Assembly (NCBI GenBank): GCA_045614565.1
Contig: JAZLDG010000053.1
Coordinates: forward strand, 1 to 64,000
Direction: 5' to 3'
Length of the DNA stretch: 64,000 bases
DNA from: Scatosoma sp045614565
GTDB taxonomy: Bacteria > Bacillota > Clostridia > Christensenellales > Borkfalkiaceae
Under the pieces are notes generated by a model that was not told the DNA's origin, did no database searches, and saw only the letters and a program-made list of their open reading frames with translations. The translations under genes and the position numbers were made by a program. Numbering within the stretch: position 1 is the stretch's first letter; each line of letters starts with the position of its first letter. This document shows positions 31,129-39,636 of this stretch, in pieces.

Positions 31129-31185
31129 TTACTATTACTAAACATCTACCAAAAAAAATCATTAAAAAAATCGGAGGGTAAAAAA

Positions 31186-31554
31186 ATGGATGTACAGAAA
31201 CTCATTGAAGAAGTAAAAGCTATGACCGTTCTTGAATTGAACGAACTCGTAAAAGCACTTGAAGCAGAATTTGGCGTAAGCGCAGCAGTTGCAGCAGCTC
31301 CCGCGGCAGGCGGCGCAGCAGAAGCAGCTCCCGCAGTAGAAGAAAAGACGGAATTCGACGTTGTTCTTAAGGACATCGGTGCGAACAAGATCGCGATCAT
31401 CAAAGTTGTTCGTGAAGCTACCGGTCTTGGTCTTGCTGACGCGAAGAAAGCTGTTGAAGCTATGGGTGTTATCAAAGAAGCTATGCCCAAAGCAGACGCA
31501 GAAGCGCTCGTTGCAAAACTTAAAGAAAACGGCGCAACGGCTGAACTTAAATAA
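31186..31554 (+). CDS. rplL: Ribosomal protein bL7/L12
   Basis: A 122-residue stalk protein: N-terminal dimerisation part, an alanine-rich hinge (VAAAPAAGGAAEAAPAV), and the factor-binding domain FDVVLKDIGANKIAIIKVVR with GLGLADAKKAVEAM. RBS GGAGGG. A strong terminator follows. Confidence 0.97.
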   Translation: MDVQKLIEEVKAMTVLELNELVKALEAEFGVSAAVAAAPAAGGAAEAAPAVEEKTEFDVVLKDIGANKIAIIKVVREATGLGLADAKKAVEAMGVIKEAMPKADAEALVAKLKENGATAELK

Positions 31555-31575
31555 GTTTCACCTTAAAAAGACAAA

Positions 31576-31604
31576 AAACGGTTGCATTTTGCAACCGTTT
31601 TTTT
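31576..31604 (+). terminator. Terminator of rplJL
   Basis: AAACGGTTGC / GCAACCGTTT stem with a short loop and a T run. Confidence 0.88.
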
Positions 31605-31622
31605 CGTATTGAACCTATAAAA

Positions 31623-31652
31623 AACGCCTACGATTTCCAAATCGTAGGCGTT
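31623..31652. repeat. Perfect 14-bp inverted repeat
   Basis: AACGCCTACGATTT and its exact complement with a 2-base spacer, 20 bases after the rplL terminator. No T run on the plus strand; role unknown. Confidence 0.6.
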
Positions 31653-31719
31653 AAACTCGTACACGGTATGCCCGTTTTGTAATCTCATTTTCTTTCTTAG
31701 GTATAAAAGGTAAAAACCG

Positions 31720-31748
31720 TTGCTTTTTCTCGGAATATTTGTTATAAT
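31720..31748 (+). promoter_or_regulatory. Promoter of tgt
   Basis: TTGCTT (31720-31725), 17-bp spacer, TATAAT (31743-31748). Confidence 0.7.
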
Positions 31749-31778
31749 AATGAAGATAAAACAAAGTAGGTAACAAAT

Positions 31779-32909
31779 TTGAATAACGAATTTTTCTCTT
31801 TTGAGCTTTTGAAAGTAGACGAAGAAACGGGCGCGCGCGCGGGTATTTTACATACGCCGCACGGCGATATAGAAACGCCCGTATATATGCCCGTCGGCAC
31901 GCAAGCGACCGTCAAGGGCGTTTTTCCGCGGGATTTGAAAGAAGCAGGCTCGCAAATTATTCTCGCCAACACCTATCATTTGTATATGCGTCCAGGCGAC
32001 GATATCGTGAAAAAGGCGGGCGGATTGCATAAGTTTATGAACTGGGATAAACCCATTTTAACGGATAGCGGCGGTTTCCAAGTCTTTTCGCTTGGCAAGC
32101 TGAATAAAATAACGGACGAAGGCGTAGAATTTTCTTCGAGCGTAGACGGAAGCAAGCATTTCTTTACGCCCGAAAAAGCGATGCAGGTGGAGCAAAATCT
32201 TGGCGCGGATATCATTATGGCGTTTGACGAATGTAGCGAATACGGCTATAACCACGCGCAAGCCAAGTCGGCAATGCTCCGTACAGCGGCGTGGTTGGAG
32301 CGTTGCTATAAATTCCACGACAAGCCCGAGCAAGCGTTGTTTCCCATCGTCCAAGGCAATATGTACAAGGATTTACGCGCGGAAAGCTTGGCGCGTACCT
32401 TGCCGTTCGTCAAACACGGTATCGCCATCGGCGGGCTTTCCGTCGGTGAGCCGAAACCTTTAATGTACGAGCTTTTGGAAGATTTACAGCCCAAGCTCCC
32501 CGTGGACGTGCCGCGGTATTTGATGGGCGTAGGTTCTCCCGATTGCTTGATCGAAGGCACGCTCCGCGGCGTGGATATGTTTGATTGCGTGTTGGCAACC
32601 CGAATTGCGCGAAACGGCACGGCGATCACTTCTCGCGGCCGCGTAGTCGTTCGCAACGGCAAATATAAAGAAGATTTTACCCCGCTCGATCCCGAATGTG
32701 ATTGCTATTGCTGCAAGCATTACACGAAAGCGTATTTACGCCACTTGATCAATACGGGCGAAATGTACGGCGCAATGCTTTTGAGCCTGCATAATATCAC
32801 TTTCTTGCACAAGCTGATGAAAGGCTTGCGTGACGCCATTTTGGGCGGTTACGTCAAGGAATACACGCGCGAATTTTATCAAAAATACGGCGGCGAAGGT
32901 AAGTGGTAA
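31779..32909 (+). CDS. tgt: tRNA-guanine transglycosylase
   Basis: A 376-residue queuosine-pathway enzyme that exchanges G34 for preQ1 in GUN-anticodon tRNAs. ILTDSGGFQVFSL with the catalytic region, GGLSVGEPKPLMYELLEDLQ, the nucleophile region VDMFDCVLATRIARNGTA, and the zinc site CDCYCCKHYTKAYLRHL are complete. The start is TTG at 31779: the sequence from there (NNEFFSFELLKVDEETGARA) matches the family N-terminus and no ATG or GTG is available. Monocistronic with its own promoter and terminator. The queA gene is not in this window. Confidence 0.94.
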   Translation: MNNEFFSFELLKVDEETGARAGILHTPHGDIETPVYMPVGTQATVKGVFPRDLKEAGSQIILANTYHLYMRPGDDIVKKAGGLHKFMNWDKPILTDSGGFQVFSLGKLNKITDEGVEFSSSVDGSKHFFTPEKAMQVEQNLGADIIMAFDECSEYGYNHAQAKSAMLRTAAWLERCYKFHDKPEQALFPIVQGNMYKDLRAESLARTLPFVKHGIAIGGLSVGEPKPLMYELLEDLQPKLPVDVPRYLMGVGSPDCLIEGTLRGVDMFDCVLATRIARNGTAITSRGRVVVRNGKYKEDFTPLDPECDCYCCKHYTKAYLRHLINTGEMYGAMLLSLHNITFLHKLMKGLRDAILGGYVKEYTREFYQKYGGEGKW

Positions 32910-32929
32910 ACGCAAAAGAAAACTTTGTA

Positions 32930-32966
32930 GGATTTTTTAGTAAATTTTACAAAGTTTTTGTTTTTT
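32930..32966 (+). terminator. Terminator of tgt
   Basis: AAACTTTGTA / TACAAAGTTT stem followed by a T-rich run. Confidence 0.75.
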
Positions 32967-33039
32967 AGTAAAAAATACTTGACTTCTATGCTATAATTAT
33001 GATATCATTTTAATATCAACACAAAAAGGAGAAAGAAAG

Positions 33040-33753
33040 GTGTTACGGATTGAAAATTTAACGAAAATATACGGCGATAAAAAAGCGGTGGATAACGTAT
33101 CCTTGCATATTAAGGCGGGGGAGTTGTTCGGTTTTATCGGACACAACGGCGCGGGGAAAACGACGACGTTGAAAGCGGTTTGCGGAATTTTACGCTTTGA
33201 AGAAGGGGAAATTTACGTGGACGGCGTTTCGGTGAAAAAGGACGCGCTTGCTTGTAAAAAGAAAATTTCTTACATTCCCGACAATCCTGATTTGTATTCG
33301 TTTATGACGGGTATACAATATTTGAATTTCGTGGCGGATATTTACAAAGTATCTTCGGAGAAGCGCCAAGAACGCATACGCCGTTACGGCGACGCGCTTG
33401 GGCTTACGGCGGATTTGGCGCAACCCATTGCGGCGTACTCGCACGGAATGAAGCAAAAACTTGCACTAATCGCGGCGTTTTTGCACGAGCCGAAGCTTTT
33501 GATTATGGACGAACCGTTCGTAGGGTTAGACCCGAAAGCTGCGCATACGGTCAAAGAACTTATGCGTGATTTTTGCGCGCAAGGTAATGCGATTTTCTTT
33601 TCTACGCACGTTTTGGAAGTGGCGGAAAAGCTTTGCGATAAAGTAGCCATTATCAAGGATGGAAAATTGATAAAGGTGGGTACCGTGGACGAAGTGAAGG
33701 GCGACGAAAGCTTGGAAGAAGTGTTCTTGGGGTTGGAAAAAGAAAATGATTAA
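33040..33753 (+). CDS. ABC transporter ATP-binding protein
   Basis: A 237-residue ATPase: Walker A GHNGAGKTT at 34-42, a signature-like AAYSHGMKQKLALIAAFLHE, Walker B LLIMDEPFVGLD, and switch histidine in FFSTHV. The start is GTG with RBS AAAGGAGA. It overlaps the permease gene by 8 bases. Members of this class (Ecs/Ybh-like) power drug, lipid or peptide exporters; the substrate is not evident. Confidence 0.92.
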   Translation: MLRIENLTKIYGDKKAVDNVSLHIKAGELFGFIGHNGAGKTTTLKAVCGILRFEEGEIYVDGVSVKKDALACKKKISYIPDNPDLYSFMTGIQYLNFVADIYKVSSEKRQERIRRYGDALGLTADLAQPIAAYSHGMKQKLALIAAFLHEPKLLIMDEPFVGLDPKAAHTVKELMRDFCAQGNAIFFSTHVLEVAEKLCDKVAIIKDGKLIKVGTVDEVKGDESLEEVFLGLEKEND

Positions 33754-35335
33754 AGCGTTACTCAAAAAACAATTTTTGGAATTAGCCGCGTTTTTCAAAC
33801 TGGGCGGCGCGAAAAACGGAAAACGCCCGTCCAAGCTTGGGGGCGTTGCGATCGTACTGTTGATGCTGTACGCGTGCGTAAGTTCGGGCTTCTTGTTTTG
33901 GGAAACGGCGTCTATGATGTGCGCGCCGCTCGTGCAAGGCGGTTTGGCTTGGGTGTATTTTGCCATGACGGGTATTACTTCGTCGGGCGCGACCTGCTTC
34001 GTCGTGGTTTTGGCGTCGAAAAGTACGCTGTACGAAGCCAAGGACAACGAAGCGCTTTTATCGATGCCCATACCTGCTTCGGTGATTTTGTTCTCGCGAA
34101 TGATCGGCTTGTATCTGATTGCGTTACTTTTAGAGCTGGTTACGTTCGTACCTGCCGTTATTTGTTATTTCACGGTCGCGGAATTTTCCGTTCTCGCGTT
34201 GATTTTTAGCGTATTGATTATGCTGATAATGCCGTTGGGAACGCTCGCGATTGCGTGCTTTTTCGGTTGGCTGATCGCGCTTTTGAGCGCGAAGCTCCGC
34301 TCGAAAAATTTGATTACGATCGTGCTGTTGTTCGCGTTCATACTCGTGTATACGTTGAGCGTCAACAAAATCAACGAAGGCTTGAATTATATCATAGCCA
34401 ACGGCGAATCGGCGGCACAAACGATTAAAATCTTTTTATTCCCGTTCTGGCAAATGGGCTTGGGCGCGACGGGGGACGTGCTTGGCACGGTTTGCTTTGT
34501 CGGTTTGTCCGTGGCGGTATTCGCGCTCGTTTACTGGATGCTTTCCGTGAGCTTCCTTTCTATTGCCACGCAAAATCGCGCGGGCAAAAAAGCGGTGTAT
34601 AAAGAGAAAGAAGAAAAGAGCCGTTCGGTATTTTTCGCGCTGATTTGGAAAGAAGTGAAAAGGTACTTGAAAAATGCGATGATTTTGTTCAATAGCGGGA
34701 TCGGCTCGATTATTGCCTTGATTTTCGCCATATTCGCGCTGTTTAACGCCGAGCTTTGCGCGCAAATCGTGAGTTCGCCCGTGTCCAAAGGTGAAATAGC
34801 GGTTATTTTGACGACGATTGTATTTTTTATCGCTTCGTCCAACGTCATTACGGGTACGTCCATTTCTTTGGAAGGGGATAATTTGTGGCTGCTCCGTTCT
34901 ATGCCCGTAAAAACGGAAGAGATTTTCAAGGCGAAAATCGTCTTTCACATCGCGTACACTTTGCCGGTGGTTTTGGTGCAAATTCTAATTTGCGCACTGC
35001 TGCAAATCCCGTTTTGGACGGTCGTCGTAAGCTTGCTTGCGCTTTGCGCGGTTATCGTGCTTTGTGCAGCGGCAGGATTGGCGATTAACTTGAAATTGCC
35101 CAACTTAAAATGGACGAATGAAATGGTCGCGGTCAAGCAAAGCTTATCCACACTCGTAACGATGCTCGTGGGCTGGGCGATCGCGGGGCTTTCGGTGGGC
35201 GGACATTTCCTGTTCGGAGTTTATTTACCCGCGGAAGCTTACCTTGCTATCGTAACGGCGGTATTCGGGCTGGCGGCAGTAGTGGTTTTGGTTTGGCTCA
35301 AAAAGCGGGGCGTGGAGCTGTTTGAAAGCTTGTAA
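33746..35335 (+). CDS. ABC-2 type exporter permease
   Basis: A 529-residue membrane protein with about 12 hydrophobic segments in two halves separated by a basic cytoplasmic loop (NRAGKKAVYKEKEEKSRSVF). The motif SLEGDNLWLLRSMPV followed by KTEEIFKAKI is typical of the YthQ/EcsB-like putative exporters. Translationally coupled to the ATPase by an 8-base overlap. Together they form a complete half-transporter pair; substrate unknown. Confidence 0.85.
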   Translation: MIKALLKKQFLELAAFFKLGGAKNGKRPSKLGGVAIVLLMLYACVSSGFLFWETASMMCAPLVQGGLAWVYFAMTGITSSGATCFVVVLASKSTLYEAKDNEALLSMPIPASVILFSRMIGLYLIALLLELVTFVPAVICYFTVAEFSVLALIFSVLIMLIMPLGTLAIACFFGWLIALLSAKLRSKNLITIVLLFAFILVYTLSVNKINEGLNYIIANGESAAQTIKIFLFPFWQMGLGATGDVLGTVCFVGLSVAVFALVYWMLSVSFLSIATQNRAGKKAVYKEKEEKSRSVFFALIWKEVKRYLKNAMILFNSGIGSIIALIFAIFALFNAELCAQIVSSPVSKGEIAVILTTIVFFIASSNVITGTSISLEGDNLWLLRSMPVKTEEIFKAKIVFHIAYTLPVVLVQILICALLQIPFWTVVVSLLALCAVIVLCAAAGLAINLKLPNLKWTNEMVAVKQSLSTLVTMLVGWAIAGLSVGGHFLFGVYLPAEAYLAIVTAVFGLAAVVVLVWLKKRGVELFESL

Positions 35336-35388
35336 ACGTTAAAAATGCGCGAAAGAAGAAAAAACTTGAAAAATACGCTGGAAAACGC

Positions 35389-35417
35389 TTGCCAAAACGA
35401 GAAAAAAAAGGTATCAT
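35389..35417 (+). promoter_or_regulatory. Promoter of yajC
   Basis: TTGCCA (35389-35394), 17-bp spacer, TATCAT (35412-35417). Confidence 0.65.
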
Positions 35418-35452
35418 AATGGTAACGATTTCGTTTAGAAAAGGAGTATATT

Positions 35453-35902
35453 ATGATTTGGAATTTATTATCGGATAGCGCGGCAAACGGTGGAAACGAC
35501 TGGACTTCGTATATTTTGCTCATCGTGATGGTAGTCGCGATCGTTGCACTTTTGATCTTCAATCGCCGTTCGCAAAAGAAAAGACAACAAGAAACGGTGG
35601 ATATGCTGAACGCCATTAAGCCTGGTAACAAGGTGAAAACGATCGGCGGTATTTGCGGTATCGTCGTAGAAGTTTGCGACGACGACAACACCTTCGTTTT
35701 GGAAACGGGTACGGAAAAGAGCGGTAAATCGTACGTTAAGTTCGATAAGCAAGCCGTTTATCAAACGGATGCGGTCGTAGAAAAGCCCGCGGAAAAGAAA
35801 GAAGAGAAAAAGGCTGAAAAAGCGGAAGAAACGCCCGTAGAAGCACCCGTTGAAGAAGTAAAGGAAGCGGCTGTGGAAGAAACGCAAGAAGAAAATAAAT
35901 AA
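35453..35902 (+). CDS. yajC: Sec translocon accessory protein YajC
   Basis: A 149-residue YajC: one N-terminal membrane helix (YILLIVMVVAIVALLIF), RRSQKKRQQETVDMLNAIKP, and the conserved GNKVKTIGGICGIVVEV. It carries an unusual C-terminal acidic, low-complexity tail (about 105-149; repeated EEKKAEKAEETPVEAPVEE). YajC associates with SecDF, and secD-secF lie 2.3 kb downstream with the SCIFF genes in between, an order seen in many Clostridia. Confidence 0.92.
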   Translation: MIWNLLSDSAANGGNDWTSYILLIVMVVAIVALLIFNRRSQKKRQQETVDMLNAIKPGNKVKTIGGICGIVVEVCDDDNTFVLETGTEKSGKSYVKFDKQAVYQTDAVVEKPAEKKEEKKAEKAEETPVEAPVEEVKEAAVEETQEENK

Positions 35903-35922
35903 TTTTCGGTACTGAATGGAAG

Positions 35923-35957
35923 ATACCTTCGCATAAGATAATGCGGAGGTATTTTTT
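35923..35957 (+). terminator. Terminator hairpin that contains the next gene's RBS
   Basis: ATACCTTCGCAT pairs with ATGCGGAGGTAT (12 bp, one G-U), 6-base loop, then TTTTT and ATG. The right arm carries the GGAGGT ribosome binding site of the TIGR04086 gene, so one hairpin can both end transcription and hide the start. Confidence 0.75.
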
Positions 35958-36341
35958 ATGGAAAATTCAAGTACGGGTAACGGTTTATTTCAAATTATCA
36001 AGGGTGCGGCGCTTGCGCTTGCCGTGTCGTTGCTTGCGGCGATCGTGTTCGCGAGTATTCTTCGCGTAACCGAGCTTCCCGACGCGGTTATTTATCCCGT
36101 CAATCAAACGCTGAAAGTGCTTGCGGTGTGTTTGGGTACGATTGCGTTCGTGCGCGGGGATAAGGGCTTTATCAAAGGCGGGGCGATCGGGCTTATTTTC
36201 ACTGCGCTTTCCTATCTCACGTTTTCGGCGATCGGCGGGGATTTTTCGCTGTCTTGGATGATCGCGGTGGAAGTCTTGATCGCCTTGTTTGCTGGCGTCG
36301 TTTGCGGCGCAATCGCCGTCAACCTGCGTTCCAACGCATAA
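35958..36341 (+). CDS. TIGR04086 family membrane protein
   Basis: A 127-residue protein with four predicted membrane helices (about 12-34, 44-64, 70-90, 97-122). It matches the TIGR04086/YrzE family in length, layout and location beside yajC and the SCIFF genes in Clostridia. Function unknown. Its ribosome binding site lies in the stem of a terminator hairpin, so expression is likely conditional. Confidence 0.8.
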   Translation: MENSSTGNGLFQIIKGAALALAVSLLAAIVFASILRVTELPDAVIYPVNQTLKVLAVCLGTIAFVRGDKGFIKGGAIGLIFTALSYLTFSAIGGDFSLSWMIAVEVLIALFAGVVCGAIAVNLRSNA

Positions 36342-36377
36342 AAAACACATAAAGCGTAAAAAAACGGGTTAAACCGC

Positions 36378-36406
36378 TTGCAATTTTGTGAAAAGTGTAT
36401 TATAAT
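36378..36406 (+). promoter_or_regulatory. Promoter of scfA
   Basis: TTGCAA (36378-36383), 17-bp spacer, TATAAT (36401-36406). Confidence 0.8.
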
Positions 36407-36437
36407 ATTATAAAATCCATAGATAGGAGAAACGATT

Positions 36438-36590
36438 ATGATTAAAACGATTGCAAAACCCGCTGAAAAGAAAGTAACGGCTTGCGGCGAATGCAGAAGC
36501 ACCTGTCAATCCGCTTGCAAAACGAGCTGCACGGTAGGCAACCAGTCTTGCGAAAGAATTACGCGCGAAGAAAAAATCGAACGCAAGTAA
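36438..36590 (+). CDS. scfA: SCIFF ranthipeptide precursor
   Basis: A 50-residue ribosomal peptide with exactly six cysteines inside residues 16-38: ACGECRSTCQSACKTSC followed by TVGNQSC. This is the six-cysteines-in-forty-five-residues (SCIFF, TIGR03973) signature; the maturase makes thioether (ranthionine) links from Cys to Thr or Gln. RBS AGGAGA. A terminator after it and then the maturase gene suggest that the peptide is made in excess over the enzyme. The biological role of SCIFF is linked in some Clostridia to quorum-like regulation but is not settled. Confidence 0.93.
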   Translation: MIKTIAKPAEKKVTACGECRSTCQSACKTSCTVGNQSCERITREEKIERK

Positions 36591-36618
36591 TTAAGAGCGA
36601 CCACGAAAACCAAACGGA

Positions 36619-36652
36619 AAAACGGCGTATTTGAATAAGTACGCCGTTTTTA
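36619..36652 (+). terminator. Partial terminator between scfA and scfB
   Basis: AAAACGGCGTA / TACGCCGTTTT with a 10-base loop and T residues. Probably lowers maturase transcription relative to the peptide. Confidence 0.8.
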
Positions 36653-36690
36653 GCCGAGTTTGTGAAAATCCATAAAGCGAGAAAAATATT

Positions 36691-38016
36691 GTGATTCACG
36701 TATTCAATTATCGAGATAAAAATTATATTTACGACGTCGGGAGCGGTTCTTTGCACGAATGTGACAAGCCCACCGCCGACTATTTGAAAGCCAAGGAAGA
36801 AGGACAAGCCGTTGATATTACCTATATCACCGACGAACAAATTAAGGAAATTTTGTCCGACGTGGAAGGCTTGAAGGCGCAGGGCTTGCTGTTCAAGGAC
36901 GAAATCAAGACCTATCCGATGAAATCGAACGAAATTAAGGCACTTTGTATTCACATTTGCCACGATTGCAATTTCCGTTGCCGTTATTGCTTTGCCGACG
37001 AAGGCGCGTATCATTCCAAACGCGAGAGTATGTCCTTTGAAACGGCGAAAAAAGCGGTGGATTTTCTCATTGAAAACAGCGGAAACCGCAAGGTTTTGGA
37101 AATGGACTTTTTCGGCGGCGAGCCGTTGATGAATTTGGACGTTTTGAAGCAAACGGTGTATTACGCCAAGGAAGCGGGGGCAAAGGTCGGCAAGAAATTT
37201 TTGTTCACGACGACGACCAACGCGCTACTTTTAAGCGACGACACTATTCGTTTTTTCAACGAAGAAATGGAAAACGTCGTCTTGTCGCTTGACGGCAGAA
37301 AGGAAGTCCACGACGCCATTCGTAAAAGCATCAACGGCAAGGGTACGTTCGATCTTATCATTGATAAAATCAAGAAATTCATTTCCTTGCGCGGAAACAA
37401 GAGCTACTACGTTCGGGGAACGTTTACGGCGAAAAATCTCGATTTTGCCAAGGACGTGCTGTTTATTGCCGATCAGGGCGTGGATTCCATTTCGATGGAG
37501 CCCGTGGTGACGGAAATTCCCGATTTACAAATCCGCGAAGAGCATCTGCCCGCCATCGAAAAAGAATATGAAAATCTTTGCGAAGCGTATTTACAACGCG
37601 AAAAGAACGGGGAAGGTTTTAATTTCTTCCATTTCAACATCGATTTGGAAGGCGGACCTTGCCTTTCCAAACGCGTTTCGGCTTGCGGGGCAGGCAACGA
37701 ATATTTTTCCGTGACCCCCAACGGCGATTTATATCCCTGCCATCAGTTTGCGGGCGACGAAAACTATCGTATGGGTAGCGTATTTGAAGGGATTACCCGT
37801 CCCGAACTTCGTGAAAAATTCAAAAATTCCTGCCTTTTCACCCGCAAAAAATGCGAAAGCTGTTTCGCGAAATTTATTTGCTCGGGCGGTTGCAGCGCGA
37901 ACAACTATCATTTCAACGGCGATATCGATACGCCGTACGAAACGACGTGCGCGATGATGAAAAAACGCGTAGAGTGCGCGATGCATATTCTTGCGGAACG
38001 CAAATGTAGCCGATAA
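36691..38016 (+). CDS. scfB: SCIFF radical SAM maturase
   Basis: A 441-residue SPASM-type radical SAM enzyme. The N-terminal ~80 residues form a peptide-recognition (RRE-like) part. The radical SAM [4Fe-4S] motif is C93-x3-C97-x2-C100 in CNFRCRYC, followed by MDFFGGEPL. The SPASM domain carries CGAGNEYFSVTPNGDLYPCH and CESCFAKFICSGGCSANNYH with a last cysteine in TTCAMM, enough for two auxiliary clusters. The start is GTG at 36691. It modifies the product of scfA upstream. Confidence 0.95.
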   Translation: MIHVFNYRDKNYIYDVGSGSLHECDKPTADYLKAKEEGQAVDITYITDEQIKEILSDVEGLKAQGLLFKDEIKTYPMKSNEIKALCIHICHDCNFRCRYCFADEGAYHSKRESMSFETAKKAVDFLIENSGNRKVLEMDFFGGEPLMNLDVLKQTVYYAKEAGAKVGKKFLFTTTTNALLLSDDTIRFFNEEMENVVLSLDGRKEVHDAIRKSINGKGTFDLIIDKIKKFISLRGNKSYYVRGTFTAKNLDFAKDVLFIADQGVDSISMEPVVTEIPDLQIREEHLPAIEKEYENLCEAYLQREKNGEGFNFFHFNIDLEGGPCLSKRVSACGAGNEYFSVTPNGDLYPCHQFAGDENYRMGSVFEGITRPELREKFKNSCLFTRKKCESCFAKFICSGGCSANNYHFNGDIDTPYETTCAMMKKRVECAMHILAERKCSR

Positions 38017-38093
38017 ACGGCAAAAAAGGGTGGATTTTCCGTGTATTTTTCACACAAAAACCACAAAAAATTTCGTATAAGCGTACGTTTGAC

Positions 38094-38123
38094 TTGACGG
38101 ACGGCTTATAAATAAGGTATAAT
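38094..38123 (+). promoter_or_regulatory. Promoter of secDF
   Basis: TTGACG (38094-38099), 18-bp spacer, TATAAT (38118-38123). Confidence 0.7.
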
Positions 38124-38175
38124 AAAAAAGTATCATTGTAAGTCGGGAAAACCGACGAATTTCAGGAGGCACTCA

Positions 38176-39636
38176 ATGGGCAAGAAAAAATCGGTGGTAT
38201 TGATGGTTCTTCTTACCATCGTAATCGTCGTATTATGCGCGATCACGTTGTTCCCGTCTATTTACGTCAGCCAAGTAAATAAATGGGTACCCGTCGTTAA
38301 CCAGTACGATTTAAGCACGGAGCTGGGCGGTGGCTATTACGCGTATTATTATCCCGAAGGAGTAATTTCCGAAACGGAATTTATCAACAACGGCGAATCC
38401 ACGGACGATTATAAGCAACACGGCGGATTGTATCTTTCCACGGACGAAAAGGACGGTGTACTCGACGCCAACGGCGAAGTGCGCGAAGATTTCAAAACCG
38501 CGTTTAACGGTGCGGTTGCGGAAGTTCGTTCCCGCTACGAAGCTATGGGTTATTCGGACTACCGCGTAGCGGTCGTAGACGACTACTGCGTACGCGTAGA
38601 GCTTCCCGCATCCGACGTGAACGCAGGCACGGTGCTTAGCCGTTTCGCACTTACGGGCGATATTAGCTTTGAAATGAGCGGAGAAGTGGTGGACGAGCTT
38701 AAAGAAGAAGGCGTTACCGCGTCCGATCTTATTTACAGCGTTTCCGTAGGAACGCGTTACAAGACGGCGTTCGTAAAGATCCGTTTTACTGATAAGGGTA
38801 AAGCAATGATCGAACGCGTCAAGGGCGATTTAAGCGAAGCTTCGTCCACGACGGACGTATCTTCCGCGACGACTTTGGAAGTCAAGGTAGGCGACACGAC
38901 GGTTGCGTATATCTTAAAAGATTTAATTACGGACGATAGCTACGAAGCGCGCGTGAACGCGGCGGCACAAGAAAATATCAAGCAGGTGGAAATTGTTTCC
39001 GTATTGCTCAATTCCGCGTTAAAGGGCGGTTACGAAGTTTCCTTTGACGACACGCGTATCGACGTTCGTACCTTCAAGCCCGTATACGGCGAAGAAGTAA
39101 TGACGCTTTTGTATATCGCGCTCGGCGTGGCGTTGCTTGCAACGCTCGTGCTTCCCATCGTGAAAATGGGCAGATTCGGCGCGGTGGCTACCTATTCGAG
39201 CCTTTCCTATTTGATCGTCGTTGGTATTTGTTATAAATACATCACGGGCGCGGTGTTTGAATTTACGCTCGGCTCGGCGTTGATTTTCCTTGTGGGATTA
39301 ATTTTGATTAACGCTTTGCATTACCATACCTACAACGCGATTAAGAATGAATTTACGCTGGGTAAAACGGTAGAATCTTCCGTGAAAGGCGGGTACAAAA
39401 AGACGCTTTGGAATACGGTGGATATTTACGTGGTATTGCTCCTTGGCGCGCTTGCGTTGCTCATCGGCGCGGGCGGGTTGAATACCCTTGCTTTGCAAGC
39501 ACTCATTTGCGTAATCACGGGTGCGTTTATCAACTTGCTTTGGGCACGGGGTATCAACTTCACGTTCCTTTCTGCAAGCAAAAATAAATTCAAATATTTC
39601 CGTTTCGTAAGGGAGGATGACGAAGATGATGAATAA
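38176..39636 (+). CDS. secD: SecD-like translocase subunit (divergent)
   Basis: A 486-residue protein with one N-terminal helix (about 7-28), a large external domain (about 30-310) and five C-terminal helices. The P1-like segment YKTAFVKIRFTDKGKAMIER and KQVEIVSVLLNSALKGGYEV correspond to SecD, although the usual GxxIVxR-type motifs are weak and the transmembrane part is highly divergent. Partner secF follows with overlap, supporting the call. The pair uses the ion gradient to pull proteins out of the SecYEG channel. The acidic C-terminal end EDDEDDE is unusual. RBS AGGAGG. Confidence 0.75.
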   Translation: MGKKKSVVLMVLLTIVIVVLCAITLFPSIYVSQVNKWVPVVNQYDLSTELGGGYYAYYYPEGVISETEFINNGESTDDYKQHGGLYLSTDEKDGVLDANGEVREDFKTAFNGAVAEVRSRYEAMGYSDYRVAVVDDYCVRVELPASDVNAGTVLSRFALTGDISFEMSGEVVDELKEEGVTASDLIYSVSVGTRYKTAFVKIRFTDKGKAMIERVKGDLSEASSTTDVSSATTLEVKVGDTTVAYILKDLITDDSYEARVNAAAQENIKQVEIVSVLLNSALKGGYEVSFDDTRIDVRTFKPVYGEEVMTLLYIALGVALLATLVLPIVKMGRFGAVATYSSLSYLIVVGICYKYITGAVFEFTLGSALIFLVGLILINALHYHTYNAIKNEFTLGKTVESSVKGGYKKTLWNTVDIYVVLLLGALALLIGAGGLNTLALQALICVITGAFINLLWARGINFTFLSASKNKFKYFRFVREDDEDDE

